Shown here piece after piece: positions 19,823 to 27,873 of a stretch of DNA of 38,139 nt. The notes below the pieces were generated by a model that saw nothing but the letters and a program-made list of their open reading frames with translations, made no database searches and was not told the origin of the DNA. The translations under genes were made by a program, and so were the position numbers. The stretch comes from a virus: positions 1 to 38,139 of IMG/VR virus record IMGVR_UViG_3300042888_002296; one strand, 5' to 3'. Numbering within the stretch: position 1 is the first letter of the stretch; the number at the start of each line of letters is the position of its first letter.

Positions 19823-21291
19823 TCTTTTTCGGGATTTAAGTTAGCCAACATACTTCTAATGTCGGCTACGCCCTTGGCATGTCGATTTTTACTGACAGGG
19901 GCGCCTTTTGTAGGATCAATTGGAGTAATCTCCCCAGTCTCAGGGTCAGTGGTAGTTGATACTGAGCTAGTTCGTTTGAGCCCTGCATAGACACTGCTAC
20001 CACCGCTTTGTTGCCGTTGTTGGCTAAAGCTACCTTCTTGCTCATCCTCACCTAGATCACTGATACGCAGTGTATCCACATTAAACTCTAGATCAACTTT
20101 CTGTCCAACACCACTTGAACTACGTGTCTTCATAAACTGGATTTGATAACGTCCACGTTCCTTCATAGCACGTGACGTAAAGATACCAATCACGTTATCT
20201 GCTGTCATAATCTTTGACAGACCACCCGAGATGTGACTGTGATCAAATTCGATTTCCTCAACAGCACTACGGTTCAGCTGACTTGCTGTAACTGTGATAC
20301 ATTGTGTTTCCATCGCCAAGTTACGAATCTCTTCCGACACATACTTGTCTTTAACAAACAGGTCACTTGGGCTAACTTTAACACTGAGCGGCATCATCAA
20401 GTCCAAATAGTCAATAAGAATAACGTCGGGCTTGCAACCTTTCTTAACTTGATACTCTTTCAAGTAAGCACGAATATCGTTACAGTTCTTGCCTGATGGC
20501 ATATACTTAACCTGCATGTTGCCACTCTTCTTGCCCAACATCTTGACCTTGAGTTCAACATCATCAATGTTCTTAAAGATCTCTCGAGTTGTAATACCTG
20601 TCATCATACTATCGAGTCGCATACCTACGAGGCCTTCGGCTAATTCAAATGTAAGATATAAGACATTAAGTCCAGCTAGTGCCCAGTTCACTCCTAAGTT
20701 GGCTAAGAACAAACTCTTGCCGCCACCTGATCCAGCACAGAAGATATTCAGTTCACCTCGGTTAAATCCGCCGTATAATTTCTTATCAATGCTGGGCCAT
20801 CCTGTGCTGATCTGTCCATTGCCATCTTTAAGTTTAGTCAGACGTGCTCTGGGATCTTCAAAGTAATCAGTACCCATATCCTTGTTCAAACTGATCTGAA
20901 TAGCGTCTTTGATCAGCTTTTCAACTGGACCGTAGTCTCCAGACTCTAACAAATCACTGGACTCGATAATCGCTCTTTCTAGTCCTTTGTGTCTGCTAAA
21001 GTTTTCAAACTCATTCATCAACCATTCATAGTTTTCTCTGGGCAATGCAACTGGGTTATACTGACTTCTTGTAGATGCGTTGACAATATTAGCCTCGGGC
21101 ATTACTTTATATTCGTCTACGTATTTTGTAATGAACTCCGCACTTTCTTGCAGTCGCTGATCAAAGTTCTTAGGATCAAAAATATTTTGACAACGTACAA
21201 AAGTCTCAGCATCACTTAGAAACATTTCTAAGTATAGTTTTTGTACTTCAAAGTCATAATTGGGTTTTTGTGGTTTTTCTTTTTTATTCAT
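19819..21291 (-). CDS. 41: Replicative DNA helicase, T4 gp41-like (DnaB type)
   Basis: A 490-residue protein (T4 gp41 is about 475). An N-terminal helical domain is followed by the RecA-like core: Walker A AGSGGGKS at 186-193, a catalytic Glu in LYLTFELAEG (216), Walker B ILIDYLDLMM (Asp294), then a conserved Gln-containing strand (TVTASQLNRSA). It unwinds DNA ahead of the polymerase and works with gp61. The C terminus is Ser/Gly/Thr-rich. It overlaps the primase gene by 8 bp. Confidence 0.95.
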   Translation of the reverse strand: MNKKEKPQKPNYDFEVQKLYLEMFLSDAETFVRCQNIFDPKNFDQRLQESAEFITKYVDEYKVMPEANIVNASTRSQYNPVALPRENYEWLMNEFENFSRHKGLERAIIESSDLLESGDYGPVEKLIKDAIQISLNKDMGTDYFEDPRARLTKLKDGNGQISTGWPSIDKKLYGGFNRGELNIFCAGSGGGKSLFLANLGVNWALAGLNVLYLTFELAEGLVGMRLDSMMTGITTREIFKNIDDVELKVKMLGKKSGNMQVKYMPSGKNCNDIRAYLKEYQVKKGCKPDVILIDYLDLMMPLSVKVSPSDLFVKDKYVSEEIRNLAMETQCITVTASQLNRSAVEEIEFDHSHISGGLSKIMTADNVIGIFTSRAMKERGRYQIQFMKTRSSSGVGQKVDLEFNVDTLRISDLGEDEQEGSFSQQRQQSGGSSVYAGLKRTSSVSTTTDPETGEITPIDPTKGAPVSKNRHAKGVADIRSMLANLNPEKD

Positions 21292-22288
21292 CTCTTAACG
21301 CTTCTAGTTTCTTCTTCATTAGATTTATTTTTATCTCGCCCGATACCTTGTAGTGCAAGATTGTGGCTAGCACATACAGTCGTCCATATTTTTTTACAGC
21401 ATCTGCTACATCTTTAACGTCATCGCCCCATGGAGGCAAACTAGCACTCCAGCCATTGGTCATTGCTGACTTGAGCATCTTGGCACCGGGACGATCTCTG
21501 TCTGGTACTACTATAATTTCTTTGTTCAATGCAGTCAATCTTGCAATCTGGGCATCGTTAGGCTCGTTCGTCATAATGGCTACGCCATCTATAGCTATAG
21601 CATCAAATTGTCCTTCTACGACTATGACGTATTGACGATTCCAACCTTGACGATCTAGATTAAAAACATATCCACTTTGACTATCTGTCAAATACTTAGG
21701 GTTGCCGGGATTAATTTTTCTACCAGTGTATCCCACTACCTTTCCATCTTGATAAAACGGTATTAGTACTCTATCTACATATCCCGAGGCAGGACTCCAC
21801 ATCCAGTTGTACCAATCGAGCTCCATACCCCTACTTAAAATGTATTCTACTATCTTGCCAATGTCTTCCGCTACATCGGGCAGGTATCCAGTATTAATCC
21901 ATTCCATCACAGACATTGTGCCATCAGGCAAGGGTTTTTCTAATAATACTAAATTTAGTGCTTTCTTGAGAACAGGCTGGTCATCTTTGATCTTGAGTGC
22001 TGCAAGATTAAGTTTGCCTATGTCTATCTCGTTCATGCCTATCCACTGAAATAGGCTTTTGGTATTCTTGCTTAGGATTTTGCCAGGAGTCCATCCTGCG
22101 GCAAACCCGCAGTTAAAACAGTGATATACAAATCCATCATTCTCTACTCTAATGCCGCCACGTAGTTTTTCATCTTGACGTTCACCTCTATGATGACAGC
22201 AAGGGGCATTGAAACTGGTCCATCCACCGGATGTGAGTTTCCTCTTAGAGGGTAGTAATGTCAGTAATGCAGATTGTATATCGTTCAC
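21284..22288 (-). CDS. 61: DNA primase, T4 gp61-like
   Basis: A 334-residue protein (T4 gp61 is about 342). The N-terminal zinc-binding region has CCHHRGE (30-36) and CFNC (57-60). The TOPRIM core includes the strand and Glu of VIVVEGQFDAIAIDG and the DRD of IVVPDRDRPGAK. It synthesises RNA primers for the lagging strand and pairs with gp41, encoded directly downstream with an 8-bp overlap. Confidence 0.95.
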   Translation of the reverse strand: MNDIQSALLTLLPSKRKLTSGGWTSFNAPCCHHRGERQDEKLRGGIRVENDGFVYHCFNCGFAAGWTPGKILSKNTKSLFQWIGMNEIDIGKLNLAALKIKDDQPVLKKALNLVLLEKPLPDGTMSVMEWINTGYLPDVAEDIGKIVEYILSRGMELDWYNWMWSPASGYVDRVLIPFYQDGKVVGYTGRKINPGNPKYLTDSQSGYVFNLDRQGWNRQYVIVVEGQFDAIAIDGVAIMTNEPNDAQIARLTALNKEIIVVPDRDRPGAKMLKSAMTNGWSASLPPWGDDVKDVADAVKKYGRLYVLATILHYKVSGEIKINLMKKKLEALRDE

Positions 22289-22297
22289 ATATACAGT

Positions 22298-23134
22298 TTA
22301 GCTTCTGTACAACACCTTGTCAACAGTTCCGGAAAATGCAGTATTTCGATTATCGACATCAGTCGGGCCTTTTGTAGGTATATACCTAACCCTCACATAA
22401 GAATAGACACCGTTAAAATTTATATAATCAATTCCGGAAAATCCAGTGTAGATTCTACTACTGACTACAGAATAATTATTGCTTGATCCTGGACTATTGT
22501 CTAAAGTGGCTTCAATATATACACTGCCTTTAAAATTAGTTAGATATATTGCAGCGGTATGTAATGCAGAGTTTCCATTAAATTCCGGATTAGCATATAA
22601 ATTACCGCTATCAAATTCGTATAGATTAATATTGTCGTTCCATGTTGCGCTAAATGCTGTTACCGCAGTGCTATCTTTGAGAACAGGATAAGCATCATTC
22701 TTTAAATGCAATGTACCAGCTACCTGGTAGTAGGTATTTGAGTAGGCAGGCGTATAGCTACCATCTGTATCTAACATCTTAATAACATATTGATAACTAG
22801 ATCTATCTAGATCCAATGTATCGCTTTCTGTTAGCGTTAATAATGCTAGTCCCCTAGTAGAAGTTGTTCCTTGGTCGAGCACAGTTAGGTCTTTTTCAAT
22901 AATCAATCGTTGATTGATCGCATCGAACATGTTAAATACAAAAGTCTGTGTATTAGAAATGTTGATTCTTTTTTGATCACTATTTTTAAATTGAACCCGA
23001 ATTTGATTCTTTAGTCCTTTTTGTATTGTTAAATCGCGTTGATACATAACCTGATTGACTCCCCGTGTAGTGGCTTCCGAATCTAATATAACATCGAGAG
23101 TATTTGGGTATAAATAGACTGGTAAATTTTGCAT
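22298..23134 (-). CDS. Putative virion structural protein
   Basis: A 278-residue protein (MQNLPVYLYPNTLDVILDSE...). Beta-rich, Asn/Ser/Tyr-rich, with repeated strand-turn patterns typical of T4-like neck or tail accessory proteins. An AATAAATA late promoter lies five bases before the ATG. It stands between the replication genes and the sugar operon, so it is a late gene embedded in an early/middle region. Confidence 0.7.
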   Translation of the reverse strand: MQNLPVYLYPNTLDVILDSEATTRGVNQVMYQRDLTIQKGLKNQIRVQFKNSDQKRINISNTQTFVFNMFDAINQRLIIEKDLTVLDQGTTSTRGLALLTLTESDTLDLDRSSYQYVIKMLDTDGSYTPAYSNTYYQVAGTLHLKNDAYPVLKDSTAVTAFSATWNDNINLYEFDSGNLYANPEFNGNSALHTAAIYLTNFKGSVYIEATLDNSPGSSNNYSVVSSRIYTGFSGIDYINFNGVYSYVRVRYIPTKGPTDVDNRNTAFSGTVDKVLYRS

Positions 23135-23139
23135 AAGAG

Positions 23140-23147
23140 TATTTATT
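23140..23147 (-). promoter_or_regulatory. Late promoter (AATAAATA)
   Basis: Minus strand AATAAATA, five bases before the ATG at 23134. Confidence 0.6.
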
Positions 23148-23156
23148 TTAAAACTG

Positions 23157-23525
23157 ATGAGTGATCAATTCCAAGAAAATTTTCCTTTTATTTCCTGTCT
23201 AAAATCTAACGACAAGGAATATGTAGGTATTGTTATCAACTTTGATGACTACGTTGCTAGTATATATGATTTATCTATGATATTAGGAGAATCAGAGAGG
23301 GCACTGTTCCTGGAAATGGGGGAAACGTGGTGGTGGGAAAGTAATCGAAAAATCCCAATCAACATATTTCTTAAAACCGAAATGCAGTTATTCAGACCGT
23401 TTATAAAAACTTTTAATGCAAAAGATGTAGAACTAGTGTTCGGACCAAGCGTAAATCTTAGCGAAATTGCTGAAAAGCGTGTCAAACGTAAATCTATTCA
23501 GCTAGTTAGGAGCGTTCGGAAATAA
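23157..23525 (+). CDS. Hypothetical protein
   Basis: A 122-residue protein (MSDQFQENFPFISCLKSNDK...). An N-terminal beta hairpin (EYVGIVINFDDYVASIYDLS) is followed by WWWESNRKIPINIFLKTEMQ and a basic tail. The style is that of conserved T4-like proteins of unknown role. It is the only plus-strand gene between 19.8 and 38 kb; its 3' end overlaps the mini-DnaE gene by 20 bp. Confidence 0.7.
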   Translation: MSDQFQENFPFISCLKSNDKEYVGIVINFDDYVASIYDLSMILGESERALFLEMGETWWWESNRKIPINIFLKTEMQLFRPFIKTFNAKDVELVFGPSVNLSEIAEKRVKRKSIQLVRSVRK

Positions 23526-24084
23526 GATTTTCGCACAGTAGATTCATATGAACTGCTACCAAAGCTGCGTAACTATGAGCGTGACTCTTCTTAAAATAGT
23601 AGTCGTTAGTAGTCGGTTTAACCCAAACTTCATTCATCACAGTAGCCCAATCGCTACCGATTAAGTATCTTTTAGCAGGCCTGATCATAGCCAACACTGC
23701 GGCTAACTGCCCAATATTCCTTGGTTTCATTTGTCTTAAAATAGGCCCGTGCCCATTGATATGAAACAAGTTGTCAGTAAAGTCGTCCTCTAACAATAAA
23801 TCCCATAACGGTTCAGTGTTTAGCAATCGAACTAGATGCTCTTCATCTTTAACATCCTTATAAACATTTACATTAAGGAAGTCAATCTTAAAATAACCCC
23901 GACTATCAGCAATTTTATAATCAATGCTTGCAGTATCAGTTATGGGATTGTACGGGATAGAATGACAATATACTCCAGTATTGTGCTTTTTAAAAGTTCC
24001 ATTATCTTTAATAGCCGCAGGGATATGCTTGATAATATCAAGGACTTGCTTTCTGTCTGGAAAATCTAAATCAATATCCGGCAT
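23506..24084 (-). CDS. Miniature DnaE/PolIII-alpha-like polymerase core
   Basis: A 192-residue protein whose blocks follow the DnaE catalytic core in order. PDIDLDF (2-8) matches PDxDxDF with two catalytic Asp. KKHNTGV (32-38) with ITDTASI corresponds to the KHAGGV...ITD region. YFKIDFL (64-70) matches VKFDFLG, the third catalytic Asp. FHINGHGPILRQMKPRN through LAMIRPAKR (107-139) matches FQLESRGM...LIALVALFRPGP. YYFKKSHAHSYAAL (162-175) matches the fingers motif GFNKSHSAAYALVSY. Bacterial DnaE exceeds 1,100 residues; PHP, tau-binding and most finger sequence is absent. It ends an operon with sugar genes. Activity is uncertain. Confidence 0.75.
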   Translation of the reverse strand: MPDIDLDFPDRKQVLDIIKHIPAAIKDNGTFKKHNTGVYCHSIPYNPITDTASIDYKIADSRGYFKIDFLNVNVYKDVKDEEHLVRLLNTEPLWDLLLEDDFTDNLFHINGHGPILRQMKPRNIGQLAAVLAMIRPAKRYLIGSDWATVMNEVWVKPTTNDYYFKKSHAHSYAALVAVHMNLLCENLISERS

Positions 24085-24844
24085 GTATAATCTCGTCGTA
24101 GCTAGGTGCGTAGTTTCCGCGATGCTGGACGGTTAATCCCGCCGCCACGTTAGCAAATAGTATAGCTTTTTCTATATCTTTTGTAAAGAGATACTGAGCA
24201 GTTAATGCAGCAAGGAATGTATCCCCACAGCCGCATACGTCCATAACTTCTACTGATTTAGTTGGAAAAATCTTTCCATTATAGACAGCGCCGTCTCCGC
24301 CTTTGGTTATAATTAAATTAGTCGGTTTGCTTGTAGCAAGTTTAGATTCCGCCTCGTTAATCTTAATATAAACTCTGCTATCTTCTCCAAAGAATACTAG
24401 GTCTTTTTTCTTAGTATCTATGAATACAGGACACCTTGACATCTCGACTAGATATCTAATAGATTCGTATGTTAAGAAACCTTTATCGTAATCCGATACT
24501 ACAATTGCATCATACTCATGGAGTGGAACAGTAGGTCTTCCACTCCATGGCACGATACCGTCGTCTAAATCGACTCTGAGTAAGTGCTGTCCTGACCGCG
24601 TATCTATAAATCTAGTTTTAGTGATAGTGTTATCGTTATGAACAAAATCTGCATCTATGTTTAAATTTTTTAGATTAAGATGTACGTTTGCACTCATCCC
24701 GGGCAACTGGTATGTATTAATAATTTTTAATATAGGTACCGGAGCTTCTGGACTTATTCTGTCCACAGTACCTATGTTGTAGATATCAGTACAACTATCA
24801 CCGATCAGTAATACGTTGAATGATGTTTGTTGTTGAGTATCCAT
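24071..24844 (-). CDS. HldE-type heptose-phosphate kinase (PfkB fold)
   Basis: A 257-residue ribokinase-family protein. LIGDSCTDIYNIGTVDRISP with EAPVPILK (to residue 40) is the RfaE/HldE N-terminal signature. VVSDYDKGFLT lies mid-chain, and DVCGCGDTFLAAL (202-214) is the PfkB motif with Asp208 as base and Cys in place of the usual Ala. HldE phosphorylates D-glycero-D-manno-heptose 7-phosphate on the route to ADP-heptose. The gene overlaps the transferase gene (47 bp) and the mini-DnaE gene (14 bp). It is shorter than HldE kinase domains (about 315), so the exact sugar is uncertain. Confidence 0.8.
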   Translation of the reverse strand: MDTQQQTSFNVLLIGDSCTDIYNIGTVDRISPEAPVPILKIINTYQLPGMSANVHLNLKNLNIDADFVHNDNTITKTRFIDTRSGQHLLRVDLDDGIVPWSGRPTVPLHEYDAIVVSDYDKGFLTYESIRYLVEMSRCPVFIDTKKKDLVFFGEDSRVYIKINEAESKLATSKPTNLIITKGGDGAVYNGKIFPTKSVEVMDVCGCGDTFLAALTAQYLFTKDIEKAILFANVAAGLTVQHRGNYAPSYDEIIHAGY

Positions 24845-25193
24845 CTACCAGTTCCACAAATATAATTTCTTTACAATATTCACTGCCTACAATAGGTTTG
24901 TTTCTATAATCGCTACCCTTGACCATTATATCTGGACCAAATAATTTTATTTGATCTATTAGTTCTCGGTCGCTGTCAAATACCCAAACTAAGTCTACAG
25001 ATTTTAGTGCAGTGAGCATGTATGCTCTATCATATTGATGATTGATCGGTCGAGCATTTCCTTTTAATTCTTTTACACGCCGGTCACTATCGATACAAAC
25101 TAGTAATGTTGTTCCGAGGCTTTTAGCATATTCTAATAATACAATATGACCTTTATGCAACACATCAAATGTTCCATTGACAATAATTTTCAT
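24798..25193 (-). CDS. HldE C-terminal-type sugar-phosphate nucleotidyltransferase
   Basis: A 131-residue cytidylyltransferase-fold protein. NGTFDVLHKGHIVLLEYAKS has the HxGH motif (13-16); GPDIMVKGSDYRNKPIVGSE and VDGYSTTNII match the RfaE domain II blocks that bind nucleotide and phosphate. It is predicted to add AMP (or CMP) to a sugar 1-phosphate made by the neighbouring kinase. In most bacteria the two domains are fused in HldE with the kinase first; here they are separate genes with the transferase first. Confidence 0.83.
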   Translation of the reverse strand: MKIIVNGTFDVLHKGHIVLLEYAKSLGTTLLVCIDSDRRVKELKGNARPINHQYDRAYMLTALKSVDLVWVFDSDRELIDQIKLFGPDIMVKGSDYRNKPIVGSEYCKEIIFVELVDGYSTTNIIQRITDR

Positions 25194-25549
25194 TTCTGAC
25201 TATCCCCTTTACCTACTCGATAATTGTCCTCTATTGAATCAGGGGTACTAACTTCGATCAATGTGCCTTCTTCAATACAGATAACCTGATGAGGCAACAG
25301 AGGCGGGTTATGCCAAATATCTCCAACAACTAATTCTGTTTCATATTGTGATGCGTCTTTGGTATTGATACAGATAACTTTAAATTTACCACTAAGGACA
25401 AACCAAGTCTCATCTTTCCCACTGTGGAAGTGCATACTGAATCTTGCACCTTCATTAAAGTTTAGAAACTTTCCGCAGTACTTGTCATTGGATGCAAAAA
25501 TTAATTCACTGCCCCACCCTTTTTCGACCGATCCTTTTAATCTTGTCAT
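25190..25549 (-). CDS. Cupin (sugar isomerase-like)
   Basis: A 119-residue single-domain cupin. The entry VEKGWGSELIF resembles the EKPWG.E start of type II mannose-6-phosphate isomerase cupins. Metal ligands are His40, His42 and Glu47 (SMHFHSGKDETWFVLSG) and His87 (LLPHQVICIEEGTL). It may isomerise or bind a sugar phosphate for the two genes after it. ATGA-type 4-bp overlaps link it to both neighbours. Confidence 0.8.
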   Translation of the reverse strand: MTRLKGSVEKGWGSELIFASNDKYCGKFLNFNEGARFSMHFHSGKDETWFVLSGKFKVICINTKDASQYETELVVGDIWHNPPLLPHQVICIEEGTLIEVSTPDSIEDNYRVGKGDSQK

Positions 25550-25731
25550 TCTGGTAACTCCCTAAATCTTTGTAAGAAACTTTCAACATAGCAACTATAT
25601 TCTTTAGATTCTTTTTTATCTTCTCTGACATAATGTACCCATGTATGTCCTTCTAACTCGATAGTATGCAACACATGAAATCTTTCACCTGCATTGCTGG
25701 TCCATTTACTTCCGTCTTTTGGTATTTTCAT
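25546..25731 (-). CDS. 61-residue hypothetical protein
   Basis: A small beta-rich protein (MKIPKDGSKWTSNAGERFHV...) with HTWVHYVREDKKESKEYSCY and a short helix at the end. It is linked by 4-bp overlaps to the cupin and to the gene before it, so it belongs to the same operon. Layout is that of small SH3-like phage proteins. Confidence 0.7.
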   Translation of the reverse strand: MKIPKDGSKWTSNAGERFHVLHTIELEGHTWVHYVREDKKESKEYSCYVESFLQRFRELPE

Positions 25732-26114
25732 AATTCTCCACTTTCAGCCAATTTTAACATTAGGCTATATTGTTCATATGCTTTACGCACCGCCGGATAT
25801 TTACTCCGTAGATATTGTTCTTGTTCTTTTTGATCCATAAGCACTTCGAATAGATTATAATGCCCAGTCTGCTTCATGTTGTTAAACACTTGATTTTCAA
25901 ACTCGGCAATTCTTTCTAATTCACTTTCGGCTATCTCAACAGTGTAAAGAATTTCTGTTTCAAAATGAATGGGTTCGTTTAAAAACTTATTATAGTCATC
26001 GGCATAACGAAATAAAGATACATTAGCTTTAGTATGTTTGTGTGCCCGCTTGCTCGAGTCAATTACTCTTATTCCGTGTTCATTACAGAACTTTTTTGTT
26101 GTTATATTTGTCAT
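25728..26114 (-). CDS. Hypothetical protein
   Basis: A 128-residue charged protein (MTNITTKKFCNEHGIRVIDS...). A short N-terminal alpha/beta part is followed by a helix (ELERIAEFENQVFNNMKQTG) and a C-terminal helical bundle (VRKAYEQYSLMLKLAESGEL). Coupled to its neighbours by overlap. No family recognised. Confidence 0.7.
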   Translation of the reverse strand: MTNITTKKFCNEHGIRVIDSSKRAHKHTKANVSLFRYADDYNKFLNEPIHFETEILYTVEIAESELERIAEFENQVFNNMKQTGHYNLFEVLMDQKEQEQYLRSKYPAVRKAYEQYSLMLKLAESGEL

Positions 26115-26115
26115 G

Positions 26116-26319
26116 TTATTCTATCAGCATTAGCATAGCCATTGTAGCCTTCTTATCATCCTCTAAACATAGTAAAACTTCAGAGGAGGAGTTATGCCTT
26201 CGCATAATGCGCCAACCTTCTCCACCTATTCTATCATGAATGTAATAGAGACGAGGCCCAACATGCTTCATGCACCAGGCCTCTGCTTTACCTATACTGG
26301 GAACTTTAAACTCAATCAT
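26116..26319 (-). CDS. WC/LRW-type family member, divergent
   Basis: A 67-residue protein (MIEFKVPSIGKAEAWCMKHV...). It shares the tail plan of the array behind it: helix with AWC, then W, a strand, and an Asp-containing loop before the last strand (LCLEDDKKATMAMLMLIE), although the final RW is lost. Ends two bases before the next start. Confidence 0.65.
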   Translation of the reverse strand: MIEFKVPSIGKAEAWCMKHVGPRLYYIHDRIGGEGWRIMRRHNSSSEVLLCLEDDKKATMAMLMLIE

Positions 26320-26339
26320 GTTCTATAGTATATATCACT

Positions 26340-26750
26340 TTATGTGCCCCACCTCAACAAAAACCATTCGTAGTCTTTGGCATCACGGAATCTAAACGTT
26401 CTATCAACATTGAAATACCATCGTGTCCATGCGTCAGTAATCGTAGGCTCAGGACCAAATTGTTTTACACACCAGGCAAATGCTGCCTGTTGGTCTCTGG
26501 GCAGTTTTGCTTCATACCATTTGGCACGACTGAATCGATATTTGGACGCCGGCTTCATAGGTAACATAATTTCGTTGCAAAGGTTGTTTTGGAACCAAGT
26601 ATTTAGAGTACTCTTGCCAGTCTGCTGCACCGCACTATAATACAAAGTCATTTGGCCCTTTTTCAATCCACCCTGATTCATCCGGTGCCAGAGTACTTGT
26701 TGGTACGACAAAGGTTCTATGCCCTCGGGTACGTCTCTAAGTATTCCCAT
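26340..26750 (-). CDS. WC/LRW-type family member
   Basis: A 136-residue protein. Its N-terminal half (MGILRDVPEGIEPLSYQQVL...) is unique; the C-terminal half has the family plan: AFAWCVKQFGPEPT, a Trp-rich strand pair (WTRWYFNVDRTFRFRD) and DYEWFLLRWGT. The ATG at 26750 forms a TAATG overlap with the previous stop. Function unknown. Confidence 0.75.
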   Translation of the reverse strand: MGILRDVPEGIEPLSYQQVLWHRMNQGGLKKGQMTLYYSAVQQTGKSTLNTWFQNNLCNEIMLPMKPASKYRFSRAKWYEAKLPRDQQAAFAWCVKQFGPEPTITDAWTRWYFNVDRTFRFRDAKDYEWFLLRWGT

Positions 26751-26971
26751 TATGCCCACCTTAACAAAAACATAGATAGATGTTTTGCTTCTTTAAACGC
26801 AAATGTAGTATTACCAAACATACTGTCTATGGACCAAATTCTGTCTCCCATACCTTCCCAGGTTTTAGGAGTAGCATAGGTCCAACTGCCTTTGCCTATG
26901 TTAGCATGACACCACTGTTCCATCTCAGGGTGTAGGTGGTATCGGTCTTTGCCAAATGTATAAAAATTCAT
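26750..26971 (-). CDS. WC/LRW-type family member
   Basis: A 73-residue protein (MNFYTFGKDRYHLHPEMEQW...). Family plan: MEQWCHANIG, then TTFAFKEAKHLSMFLLRWA at the end. The ATG overlaps the previous TGA (ATGA); an in-frame ATG two codons earlier is also possible. Confidence 0.75.
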   Translation of the reverse strand: MNFYTFGKDRYHLHPEMEQWCHANIGKGSWTYATPKTWEGMGDRIWSIDSMFGNTTFAFKEAKHLSMFLLRWA

Positions 26972-27198
26972 GACCATCTCAACACAGTCATCAAATACTC
27001 GTTTTTTGTTGGCCAGGTTACCCACTGAAGATTGTCATCAACTGGAAAACCATTGTTTCTCAAAAATTCAATAGCCTCTTTGCGAACGGCAAGACGTGTG
27101 TCGGTGTCGTCAGTAGTCAAACCTGGAATGAATTTGTCAGTCAGTACATCTCGCAGCCTGTGAAATTCATTGAGTTTATAAAACTGAATTTTTTTCAT
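26968..27198 (-). CDS. WC/LRW-type family member, divergent
   Basis: A 76-residue protein (MKKIQFYKLNEFHRLRDVLT...). The WC helix is replaced by AIEFLRNNGF; the end (WVTWPTKNEYLMTVLRWS) keeps the LRWS tail. Start and stop overlap both neighbours through ATGA. Confidence 0.75.
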   Translation of the reverse strand: MKKIQFYKLNEFHRLRDVLTDKFIPGLTTDDTDTRLAVRKEAIEFLRNNGFPVDDNLQWVTWPTKNEYLMTVLRWS

Positions 27199-27470
27199 GA
27201 CCACCTCAGAATGAATAATGTCAAATCCTTTTCATCTTTAAAATAGAATTTGTCTTTCTTTTCAAACCAACGACTGCCACTATTTCCGAATCGTTCCTTG
27301 CACCAAGCCTGTGCCTGTTCATTTAGATCCAAGGGAGTGCTTTCTGTTCGAGCCATTTCAATCCAGGTATATTTCATACCCCATCCGCCAGCTTCACCCG
27401 TTTTCATAGGTCGCAGTTCGTTTTCGGAACCGATGTTTAGTCCGCCAATGATAGAACTAATACTGGTCAT
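27195..27470 (-). CDS. WC/LRW-type family member
   Basis: A 91-residue protein (MTSISSIIGGLNIGSENELR...). Family plan complete: AQAWCKERFG, SRWFEKKDKFYFKDEKDLTL and final FILRWS. ATG at 27470 chosen because GTGGAG lies six bases upstream; a GTG at 27482 is an alternative. Confidence 0.75.
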   Translation of the reverse strand: MTSISSIIGGLNIGSENELRPMKTGEAGGWGMKYTWIEMARTESTPLDLNEQAQAWCKERFGNSGSRWFEKKDKFYFKDEKDLTLFILRWS

Positions 27471-27472
27471 TT

Positions 27473-27676
27473 CTAACTCCACTTTAATGAAAATAATACT
27501 GCATCTTTTTCTGTTAGCAACACCAAATAATTTAAGTCATCAATTCCATCATGCCAATTGTTTTTAAAGGTTTCATTACACCATTGTTTGATTTTGTCTT
27601 CTTGTCCAGTATCTCCCGGGCCCCATGACACAAAGAAACCTTCCCATACATCGCTGTATCCTATATCAAATTTCAT
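27473..27676 (-). CDS. WC/LRW-type family member
   Basis: A 67-residue protein (MKFDIGYSDVWEGFFVSWGP...). Family plan: IKQWCNETFKNNW, then LVLLTEKDAVLFSLKWS. Start overlaps the previous stop (ATGA). Confidence 0.75.
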   Translation of the reverse strand: MKFDIGYSDVWEGFFVSWGPGDTGQEDKIKQWCNETFKNNWHDGIDDLNYLVLLTEKDAVLFSLKWS

Positions 27677-27873
27677 GACCACCTCAACATAAACATAGTA
27701 AGATCTCGATCTTGTTTAAAATAATATTCAATGCAGGTACTCTGCTGTACTACATTCCACTTGCCTTTAAATGCGCCCAAGGTCTTATCTAACCATTCTT
27801 CGACTTCTCTGGTACTGTGCAAAAGATTAACTTTGGTCTTATGTGGCCACAATTCTTTTTTAAGTCGTCTCAT
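27673..27873 (-). CDS. WC/LRW-type family member
   Basis: A 66-residue protein (MRRLKKELWPHKTKVNLLHS...). Family plan: VEEWLDKTLG (Leu replaces Cys), W, then YYFKQDRDLTMFMLRWS. Start overlaps the previous stop (ATGA). Confidence 0.75.
   Translation of the reverse strand: MRRLKKELWPHKTKVNLLHSTREVEEWLDKTLGAFKGKWNVVQQSTCIEYYFKQDRDLTMFMLRWS

Noticed and set aside
24071-25193. A frameshifted HldE fusion
   Set aside because: In HldE the kinase domain comes first; here the transferase gene is upstream and both have complete starts and stops, so these are separate genes.
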